Source of the DNA: an uncultured Oscillospiraceae bacterium
GTDB lineage: Bacteria; Bacillota_A; Clostridia; Oscillospirales; Oscillospiraceae
Length of the DNA: 6,239 nt
NCBI GenBank assembly: GCA_944387755.1
Contig: CALXGC010000021.1
Location: forward strand, 1 to 6,239
Reading direction: 5' to 3'
Below the pieces are notes generated by a model. That model was not told the DNA's origin and did not search any database. It worked only from the letters and a program-made list of their open reading frames with translations. Shown here one piece after another: positions 1 to 6,000 of this stretch. The translations under genes were made by a program, and so were the position numbers. Numbering within the stretch: the stretch's first letter is position 1; each line of letters begins with the position of its first letter.

Positions 1-1
1 G

Positions 2-1033
2 GAGAAGGACCCCAAGGCCATCGCCGCCGCCCGGAACCTGCCCGCCTCCGCCTACCCCCGGTGCCAGCTGTGCGCCGAGAACGAGGGCTACGCCGGCCGG
101 GTGAACCACCCCGCCCGGCAGAACCACAGAATTGTCCCCATCACCATCAACGGCTCCCCCTGGTTTTTGCAGTACTCCCCCTATGTGTACTACAACGAGC
201 ACTGCATCTGCCTCAACAGCCGGCACGTGCCCATGAAGATCGACCGGGCCTGCTTCGGCAAGCTGCTGGACTTTGTGGGCCAGTTCCCCCACTACTTCGT
301 GGGCTCCAACGCGGACCTGCCCATCGTGGGCGGCTCCATCCTGGCCCACGACCACTTCCAGGGGGGGCGGTACACCTTCGCCATGGAGAAGGCTCCGGTG
401 GAGACCGCCTTCGCCTTCCCCGGCTTTGAGGACGTGCAGGCGGGCATCGTCAAGTGGCCCATGTCGGTCATCCGCCTCACCTCCCCCGCCCCCGGACGGC
501 TGGTGGAGCTGGCAGACAGGATTCTCACCGCCTGGCGGGGCTACACCGACGAGAGCGCGGTGATCTACGCCGAGACCAACGGCGAGCCCCACAACACCAT
601 CACCCCCATCGCCCGGCGGCGGGGGAACGACTATGAGCTGGACCTGGTGCTGCGCAACAACCTGACCACGGAGGAGTTCCCCCTGGGCCTCTATCACCCC
701 CACCCGGAGCTCCACCACATCAAGAAGGAGAACATCGGTCTCATCGAAGTGATGGGCCTGGCGGTCCTCCCCGCCCGTCTGAAGGCGGAGCTGGCCGCGG
801 TGGCGGAGGGGCTGGTCTCCGGGGCCGACCTGCGCTCCAGCGAGCTCACCGAGAAGCACGCCCACTGGGCGGAGGGCTTTGCCCCCAACTACGCCTTCAC
901 GGCGGACAACGCCCTGGACATCGTCCAGAAGGAGACCGGCCTGGTGTTTGCCCAGGTGCTGGAGCACGCCGGGGTGTATAAGCGCACGGCGGAGGGCAGG
1001 GAGGCCTTCCTGCGGTTTCTGGCACAGGTATGA
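2..1033 (+). CDS. galT: UDP-glucose--hexose-1-phosphate uridylyltransferase, class II, 5'-truncated by window edge
   Basis: This enzyme swaps UMP between UDP-glucose and galactose-1-phosphate in the Leloir pathway of galactose use, in the cytosol. The frame is open from base 2 and 343 codons are visible. Class II GalT is usually about 490-510 residues, so roughly the first 150 lie outside the window. Recognisable family blocks are YPRCQLC followed by ENEGYAGRVNHPARQNHRI (about 59-130), the nucleotidyl-transfer motif HDHFQGG (bases 347-367) and HPHPELHHIKKENIGLIEV (about 697-753). By analogy with the HPHGQ motif of class I enzymes, the second His of HDHFQ (353-355) should be the uridylylated nucleophile. 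The run of seven G at 361-367 keeps frame (Gln-Gly-Gly-Arg), so there is no frameshift. A GTG at 101 is an internal Val codon, not a start, because conserved GalT sequence continues upstream of it. The stop TGA (1031-1033) runs into the terminator palindrome. Upstream galK/galE neighbours are likely but not visible. Confidence 0.96.
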   Translation, partial: EKDPKAIAAARNLPASAYPRCQLCAENEGYAGRVNHPARQNHRIVPITINGSPWFLQYSPYVYYNEHCICLNSRHVPMKIDRACFGKLLDFVGQFPHYFVGSNADLPIVGGSILAHDHFQGGRYTFAMEKAPVETAFAFPGFEDVQAGIVKWPMSVIRLTSPAPGRLVELADRILTAWRGYTDESAVIYAETNGEPHNTITPIARRRGNDYELDLVLRNNLTTEEFPLGLYHPHPELHHIKKENIGLIEVMGLAVLPARLKAELAAVAEGLVSGADLRSSELTEKHAHWAEGFAPNYAFTADNALDIVQKETGLVFAQVLEHAGVYKRTAEGREAFLRFLAQV

Positions 1034-1066
1034 AAAAAGAGAGGCGCGGCCGCGCCTCTCTTTTTT
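1033..1066. terminator. Bidirectional intrinsic terminator between galT and the large convergent gene
   Basis: A perfect 34-base palindrome: six A, an inverted GC-rich stem (arms 1039-1048 and 1051-1060 around a central GC), then six T of an eight-T run (1061-1068). Read on the + strand it ends galT, whose stop codon supplies its first A. Read on the - strand the same hairpin is followed by six T and lies about 10 bases after the stop of the large gene (1077-1079). A natural NotI site (1046-1053) falls in the centre by chance of base composition. Confidence 0.95.
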
Positions 1067-1076
1067 TTGTTTGCGC

Positions 1077-4000
1077 TCAGCGCCGCAGCCAGCGGGCCAG
1101 CAGTCCGGCCTTGATGCGGCACAGCCCCGGCTGGCGAAGCGCAATGACGTCCCGTTGGGCCAGCCGGTTCAGCAGCTCCATGCGGCGGTCATCGGGCCGC
1201 TGGCCCTCTCTGGGCTCCAGCTGGGCGGTGGTCAGCGCCTCCACGGCGGCCCAGCCGGTGGACGCGGACTGGAGGGCGATGTCCCGGAGCAGCCGGAGAT
1301 TGACAAGCTTCAGCATGGGGTTGGCCCGGTCGCTGATCTGGGGCTCGAAATCTCCCTCCGTGACGCCCTGACGGCCGGAGAACACGGCGGCGTCCAGGAA
1401 GCGCTCCAGAATCCCCGGCGTGACGCGGTCCGCCCCCCGCTGGTTCAGGTACTCCACCAGCAGGCTGCACACCCGCAGAATGAGGAAGGGGCTGCCGGCG
1501 GTGAGGCGGTACAGGCTGTCCAGGGCCGCGCCGCTGTAGCGGCTGACCGTTTCCGCCCCGCTGTGGAGGGCGATGGGCTCGCTCATCAGAGCCTTGGCGG
1601 GGGCCTCCGCCAGACAGGGCACCCGCTCCAGGACCATGCTCCGGAAGATGCCCTCGTTGTCCTGCATACAGAAGGCGGGGAGGTCGTCCTGACCGCAGCA
1701 GACGGCGAAGACGCCGTAGCTCTCCACCAGGGCCTTCCAGGTCTGCAGGAAGCCCTGGGACATCTCGCCGCGCTGGATGGCGGTGTGGACGGCGGAGAAC
1801 CCGTCGGCCATCAGGACGACCAGCTTGTTCATGTTCCGGACGGTGGTGCACACCCGCTCCGCATAGCGCCGGAACAGCAGCGCGGCGTGGGGGCTGTGCA
1901 GAAGCTGGTCCTGCTGGATGGAGATGTCCTTTCTCTCCAGCTCCGCCTGCACGTCCGGGTGGTTGGTCCGGATCTCCGTCTGAAGGGCGTCCGCCAGGCG
2001 GAGGCGGAAGGCGGCGTCGGTGAGGGGGGAGACGCTGCCCAGGTCCTGCAAATCCACCAGCAGGACGTCCCCGGCGTACTGGGGGTGCTCCCGGACCCGG
2101 CGGAGGAAGTGGGCGTAGAGGGAGGACTTGCCGGCGCGGGCCTGGCCGTACAGCAGGAAGCCGCCGCCATAGCGGTAGCCGCCGTCCAGCCGCAGGCTGT
2201 CCAGCAGCTTGGAGAGGAGCTCCTCCCGGCCGTAGAACATGCCGCCGTCCTCCATCACATGGCCGGCGCAGTCTGCGAAGGGGTTGGGGATGGGCGCGTT
2301 CCGGTGAAATGGGGCCGGGCCCCGCCAGAGGGCCTCTATGGGGGCGCCGGAGGGCTGGCAGCAGCGGCACTGTACCTCGATGTCAAAGGTCCCAAGGGAG
2401 AGAATCCGGCTGTCGGTGACGCAGAACACCAGGATGACCTCCATAGCGGAGCCGCCCTCCAGATGGGCGGCGGGCTCCCCCTCGCAGCCGGCGAACTCCA
2501 CGCCGGGGGTCTGGGAGCGCGCCTGGAGGGAGAGGTTGTCCGCGCTCTGCCGGCAAACCTCCTCCCAGGCCGCGCCGTTGCGCACCGTCAGGTGGACGCA
2601 GACCTGGCCGCCGCCGCTCAGATAGGGGGTGATGTCCTCGGTGAGGTCCAGGCGGAGCTCCGGGGGCAGGGGCTGGCAGGGCTCCTGGGTTCCGGCGGGA
2701 CTGGGGTCCGGGTCCGCCGGGGCGGGCTGGGGCTCGCCGCGGCTCTGGGCGGCCTCCGGCTCCTCCTGAGCGGGAGCGTCCGGACTCTGGCCGCCGGTCT
2801 CGCCGGTCTCCAGGGTCCCGTCCAGAATCTGTCTGGCCACGGCGTCGGTGGGGGTGGCGTGCAGCAGCTCTCTGGCCAGGGCCTCGGCGTGCTCCTTGTC
2901 CTTGAGGGCGTAGTAGCACAGGGCCTCGGCGCGCTGGATGGGCGGGAGGAGCTTGGAGAACTGGGCCTGGGCGCTCCGGCCCCGGCTGTGCACCTCGTCG
3001 GCATACAGCTGCCGCCAGCGGCGGTAGCTGTCCAGGGCCATGGCGTACTCCCCCAGATTCCGGAGGGCGGTGCCCTGGATGTTTAAGTAGTGGAGCTTGG
3101 CGCTGGTGCGGATGGGCTGGGCCAGGGCCTCCTCCAGCAGGTGGCACAGCTTGACGCGGAAGGGGCGCTCCCTGCCCTTCTGATAGATTTGAAGCAGCAG
3201 GTTCATCCGCTTTTCACTGGGGAGGCGGTCCCCATAGGCGTCCAGCAGGTCCACGGCGTCCAGAATCCGCTCCCCGTCCTGGAGGTAGAGGGTGGTCAGG
3301 TCGGCGACGGTCCGCTCCGTCTGGTCGCCGGCACGCAGGGCGCACAGGTAGAGGCGCTCCGCCTCCGCCGGCTGGTTCTGAAGCCGGCACTGGTGGGCCT
3401 GTTCATAGTAGGCGCCATGGATGGGCGTCAGGTTAGAGAAGAGACTGGGGTGTTTTCTGGGCGGGAGGTCCTCCAAGGGCGGCAGGCTGCCCGCCGGCTC
3501 CACCGGGATGGGGACGAAGTCAGGCGCGGGGGCGGCGGACTCAGGGGCGGGCGTCCCGCTTTCGCGGAGCGGCTCCGGGTCCGCGGGCTCCAGGGGCTCA
3601 TAGGGGAGGGCGTACAGGTCCAAGAGCGGGCGGTCCTCCCCGCCCTCCTCCAGACGACGCTTCCGGTCGGGCCAGCCGTCCAGCTCGGACTGGGTGACGG
3701 CCTTCTCCCGCACCGCCGTCTCCAGCTCGGAGGGGTCGGGAGACGGCCCGCCGGTGAGGCGGACCTGGAGGGCGATGGGCTTGCCCTTCTTGTCGTGCCC
3801 CGGCTGGAAGGTGACGCTGAGCTCCTGGATGCCGTGGGGGCGGCAGAAGAGCCAGGCCTTCAAATAGGGGTCTGCGACGCCGGAGGCGATGACGTTATAG
3901 TTCTGGTCGCCGCACTGGATTCTGCCGAAGCCCTCGAACCAGCTGTACTCCGTAAAAAATCCCTGGAGCGCCTCGCCGGACTCCGGGCGGCGGACGGACA

Positions 4001-5231
4001 GGCGTTTTTTGGCCTCTCTGGCCCCCCGCTCGGTCAGGCGGATGGCGCTGGCCTGGGGAGGACGGCCCTGCTGGAAGGGCTGGCCCAGCTCAAAGGAGAC
4101 CTCCAGATTGCCCGCCAGCTTGCCATAGGCCAGGATTTCCCGCAGCTCGTCCTCCTTGCAGACCTGTTTGATGTGGAAGAAGTAGTTGTCCGGGCTGTGC
4201 TTGAGGAAGCCGATGCCCCGCTCCGGGTCGAAGTAGTGGATCTGGGAGATAAGGCGTCCGCCCTCCGGCTGGCCGTTCTGGGCGGGGGCGTCCGCCCTGT
4301 TCCAGTCCTCCGGGAGCTGGGCGCAGAACTGTGCCAGGCAGTCCGCCGCCCGGTCCGGGGCGCAGTCCGCCGCCCACTGGCTGGGGAGGCCGGCGAGGGT
4401 GCAGATGTGGCGGGCGCAGGCGCACAGCAGCTCCCACTCGTCCTCCGCCGGCGTCCCGCCCCGCTCCAGGACCTTCAGCCGCCGGCACAGGGCGGCGGCG
4501 TCCCGCCGGCGGCTGGCGCTCTGGGCGTACAGGCGGTAGAGATAGGGGTCGCAGTCGGGGGCGCAGAGGTAGGCGTCCAGGTCCTGGTCCAGCTGGGCGC
4601 TGTCGCCGCAGAAGTCGGCGGCGTAGGACGCGCCGTAGAAGTCCTCCGCTTTGGCGAAGTACTTCTCCGCCTGGGCATAGTCCCCAAGCCGCATATACAT
4701 GGAGGCCAGAAGGGCGTACAGGTCCAGCCGGTCGTCCTCCCCGGTCAGGCCGGCGGCCAGGTTCAGCAGCTTGGCCCGGATGTTGTGCATTTTATCCTCC
4801 CGCTCGGCGGCGGGCATGGCGGGGTTTTGCAGCAGGGCGAGAAAACTGGAGACGCTGCTCATCACCTGGCTGCGCAGGGGGTGGGGGTTGTCCTTGTCCT
4901 GAAAGACCTGAAGAATCTGTTCCCAGTCGGCGATGGTCTCCACTCCGGCGGGCTCGCTGGAGAGAAGGCGCTGTTCCAGCCGCTGCGCCGGGTCCGCAGG
5001 CGCGGCCGGGCCGGAGAGGGCCGGCGCGGGCTCTGCCGCGGACGCCTCCGCCGTGTCGTAAGAAATAATGCTGTCCAGGGCGATGCGGGGCGTGCCGGAG
5101 GCGGTCTGAAGGCGCACGGTGTGTTCCGTCAGCTTTAAGACGACGCCCTCTGCCTGACACTGCGGCCCAAATAAAAGACTGACCTGGTCCCCAACTGAAA
5201 TCTCCGCTAAAAAGTCCTGCTTCAACGACAT
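1077..5231 (-). CDS. 1384-aa Sm-like / cold-shock / TPR / STAND-type P-loop NTPase multidomain protein, function unknown
   Basis: I do not recognise this gene as a named family. Domain order by residue: 9-59 five-strand Sm/SH3-like barrel (VGDQVSLLF... RIALDSIISYD); 60-82 Ala/Pro linker; 100-310 helical, with a clear TPR at about 169-200 (LYALLASMYMRLGDYAQAEK); 324-399 cold-shock-like domain with RNP1-like RGIGFL (338-343) and RNP2-like YFFHI (350-354); 421-492 a second, weaker cold-shock-like domain (EGFGRI 433-438); 500-600 charged Pro/Glu-rich linker; 605-800 TPR-like helices (LGEYAMALDSYRRW); 805-856 acidic Pro-rich linker; 858-957 beta-rich segment; 983-1280 NTPase; about 1300-1384 winged helix. 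The NTPase has FYGREELL (999-1006), Walker A GQARAGKSS (1029-1037), Walker B-like LVVLMAD (1137-1143) with Gly instead of the usual acidic residue next, and a GxP motif (LTAGSPFL, 1243-1250), which together point to STAND/AAA-type switch ATPases. There is no signal peptide or membrane segment, so it is probably cytosolic. The ATG at 5229-5231 was chosen for its Shine-Dalgarno and promoter; the frame stays open upstream to 5933, but that stretch is only the antisense of the LysR fragment. Gene reality is near certain; domain calls by eye are good for NTPase and first cold-shock domain, moderate elsewhere. Confidence 0.93.
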   Translation of the reverse strand: MSLKQDFLAEISVGDQVSLLFGPQCQAEGVVLKLTEHTVRLQTASGTPRIALDSIISYDTAEASAAEPAPALSGPAAPADPAQRLEQRLLSSEPAGVETIADWEQILQVFQDKDNPHPLRSQVMSSVSSFLALLQNPAMPAAEREDKMHNIRAKLLNLAAGLTGEDDRLDLYALLASMYMRLGDYAQAEKYFAKAEDFYGASYAADFCGDSAQLDQDLDAYLCAPDCDPYLYRLYAQSASRRRDAAALCRRLKVLERGGTPAEDEWELLCACARHICTLAGLPSQWAADCAPDRAADCLAQFCAQLPEDWNRADAPAQNGQPEGGRLISQIHYFDPERGIGFLKHSPDNYFFHIKQVCKEDELREILAYGKLAGNLEVSFELGQPFQQGRPPQASAIRLTERGAREAKKRLSVRRPESGEALQGFFTEYSWFEGFGRIQCGDQNYNVIASGVADPYLKAWLFCRPHGIQELSVTFQPGHDKKGKPIALQVRLTGGPSPDPSELETAVREKAVTQSELDGWPDRKRRLEEGGEDRPLLDLYALPYEPLEPADPEPLRESGTPAPESAAPAPDFVPIPVEPAGSLPPLEDLPPRKHPSLFSNLTPIHGAYYEQAHQCRLQNQPAEAERLYLCALRAGDQTERTVADLTTLYLQDGERILDAVDLLDAYGDRLPSEKRMNLLLQIYQKGRERPFRVKLCHLLEEALAQPIRTSAKLHYLNIQGTALRNLGEYAMALDSYRRWRQLYADEVHSRGRSAQAQFSKLLPPIQRAEALCYYALKDKEHAEALARELLHATPTDAVARQILDGTLETGETGGQSPDAPAQEEPEAAQSRGEPQPAPADPDPSPAGTQEPCQPLPPELRLDLTEDITPYLSGGGQVCVHLTVRNGAAWEEVCRQSADNLSLQARSQTPGVEFAGCEGEPAAHLEGGSAMEVILVFCVTDSRILSLGTFDIEVQCRCCQPSGAPIEALWRGPAPFHRNAPIPNPFADCAGHVMEDGGMFYGREELLSKLLDSLRLDGGYRYGGGFLLYGQARAGKSSLYAHFLRRVREHPQYAGDVLLVDLQDLGSVSPLTDAAFRLRLADALQTEIRTNHPDVQAELERKDISIQQDQLLHSPHAALLFRRYAERVCTTVRNMNKLVVLMADGFSAVHTAIQRGEMSQGFLQTWKALVESYGVFAVCCGQDDLPAFCMQDNEGIFRSMVLERVPCLAEAPAKALMSEPIALHSGAETVSRYSGAALDSLYRLTAGSPFLILRVCSLLVEYLNQRGADRVTPGILERFLDAAVFSGRQGVTEGDFEPQISDRANPMLKLVNLRLLRDIALQSASTGWAAVEALTTAQLEPREGQRPDDRRMELLNRLAQRDVIALRQPGLCRIKAGLLARWLRR

Positions 5232-5238
5232 ACGATAA

Positions 5239-5244
5239 CCTCCC
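5239..5244 (-). promoter_or_regulatory. Shine-Dalgarno of the large NTPase gene
   Basis: On the minus strand GGGAGG sits 7 bases upstream of the ATG at 5231. It decides the start of the 1384-residue protein, against the much longer open frame that continues upstream without a comparable site. Confidence 0.88.
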
Positions 5245-5257
5245 GACAAAAATTTGC

Positions 5258-5323
5258 CCGCTGAATTCCGGGACTCTACCATTATATACAAATGTGCCCC
5301 CCGGCGCAACCACAATTCAGCGG
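5258..5323. repeat. Perfect 10-bp inverted repeat bracketing the promoter
   Basis: CCGCTGAATT at 5258-5267 is repeated as its exact reverse complement AATTCAGCGG at 5314-5323, with 46 bases between. The interval contains both promoter boxes of the large gene. One arm lies 4 bases upstream of the -35 box and the other lies in the early transcribed leader. The match does not extend beyond 10 bp on either side. It could be the recombination sites of an invertible promoter, a looped operator, or chance. Confidence 0.7.
5281..5309 (-). promoter_or_regulatory. Sigma-A-type promoter of the large NTPase gene
   Basis: On the minus strand the -10 box is a perfect TATAAT (5281-5286) and a TTGCGC -35 box (5304-5309, three of six consensus bases) lies 17 bases upstream. 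Transcription would begin near 5274, giving a leader of about 40 bases. The stretch 5232-5300 is markedly AT-richer than its surroundings, as expected of a promoter. It overlaps the first codons of the opposite-strand LysR fragment, so those codons are regulatory DNA rather than genuine regulator sequence. Confidence 0.82.
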
Positions 5324-5960
5324 CGGGACGCCGGCCGGAACGCCGATTGACATTTTCCACAGCGTCTCGGCCTCCCTGATTCCCTCCGTGGTGGACGGCT
5401 TTTACCGGCAGGAGCAGTGCGGCGGCATCCGCTTCCACTTCATGGAGGAGCCCTCCTACACGGTGCTCAGCCTGCTCCAGGCCGGGGAGCTGGATATGGG
5501 CTTCAGCGTACACGAGGCGGACTGGGCGGAGTCGGCGGACGTCCTCCGGCAGCCGCTGTATCTGGCGGTCCCCGCCGGACACCCCCTGGCCTCCCGCGGC
5601 TCGGTCTCCTTCGCGGACTTCGCCCAGGAGCCCCAGGTGATGCTGGAGCGCGGGAGCAATCTGCGGGCCAAGATGGACCGGCTCTTCTCCCAGCGGGACC
5701 GGATTCCCAACATCGTGTTCGAGGTCCGGGAGTGCAACGCGGCCCTCCAGTATGTGGGGCTGGGCTTCGGCGTGTCCGTCCTGCCCCAGGTGCCGGCCAT
5801 GGACTCCGGCAAGGTCGCCGTCCTGCCCATCGAGGACCAGGACCGGGAGTTTGTCCGGACCGTCCGCTTTCTGTATCACAAAAAGCACGTCATGTCCCCC
5901 GCCGCCCGGCGGGTGCGGGACTATATCCTTCAAAATTTCGCGCTGAAAACCGGAGAGTAG
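5292..5960 (+). CDS. LysR-type regulator effector-binding domain lacking the helix-turn-helix (5'-truncated, probable pseudogene)
   Basis: The frame encodes up to 222 residues that match the ligand-binding half of LysR-type transcriptional regulators. Typical blocks are GTPIDIFHSVSASLIPSVVDGF at the usual start of the domain (shown from about 5336), LLQAGELDMGFS, PLYLAVPAGHPLASR, YVGLGFGVSVLPQ and a final helix ending DYILQNF. A full regulator is about 300 residues with a winged helix-turn-helix in the first 60 and a linker helix to about 90. None of this is present: the frame is closed by a TGA at 5262-5264, and the DNA before it is the promoter and start of the large opposite-strand gene. 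No Shine-Dalgarno precedes the ATG at 5292, and no convincing + promoter is visible. The body has no frameshift or internal stop, so truncation is either recent or the solo domain is still used. Its original partner gene, normally divergent from the regulator, is absent. Real homology is very likely; whether it is expressed is doubtful. Confidence 0.85.
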   Translation: MCPPAQPQFSGGTPAGTPIDIFHSVSASLIPSVVDGFYRQEQCGGIRFHFMEEPSYTVLSLLQAGELDMGFSVHEADWAESADVLRQPLYLAVPAGHPLASRGSVSFADFAQEPQVMLERGSNLRAKMDRLFSQRDRIPNIVFEVRECNAALQYVGLGFGVSVLPQVPAMDSGKVAVLPIEDQDREFVRTVRFLYHKKHVMSPAARRVRDYILQNFALKTGE

Positions 5961-5962
5961 CA

Positions 5963-6000
5963 GACAGGGACCGGCGGACCGGTCCCTGTCTTTGTCTTTT
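5963..6000 (+). terminator. Intrinsic terminator after the LysR fragment
   Basis: A perfect 12-bp stem (5963-5974 with 5979-5990) with a CGGA loop is followed by TTTGTCTTTT on the + strand, two bases after the LysR stop. On the minus strand the hairpin lacks a T-tract, so it is a proper terminator mainly for the LysR direction. It also separates this gene from the convergent UPF0210 gene, whose stop begins at 6002. Confidence 0.93.

Noticed and set aside
361..367. Run of seven G in galT as possible frameshift
   Set aside because: The frame continues through it with the conserved HDHFQGG motif, so the run is natural.
1046..1053. NotI site between genes, suggesting an engineered junction
   Set aside because: It is the centre of a natural bidirectional terminator in GC-rich DNA; no other vector-like sequence is present.
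879..5138. Very long + strand open frames (735 and 682 codons) opposite the large minus-strand gene
   Set aside because: They are rich in Gly, Val, Leu, Gln and Ala with no recognisable domain, begin inside galT or the large gene, lack ribosome binding sites, and arise because GC-rich codon use removes stops on the antisense strand.
5324..5345. Near-duplicate CGGGACGCCG / CGGAACGCCG
   Set aside because: It is explained by the repeated Gly-Thr-Pro codons at the start of the LysR domain; too short and imperfect to claim a site duplication.
5232..5933. Upstream extension of the large minus-strand frame to 5933 (234 more residues)
   Set aside because: A strong Shine-Dalgarno and a TATAAT promoter lie between, and the extension is the exact antisense of the LysR domain, so the start at 5231 is much better.
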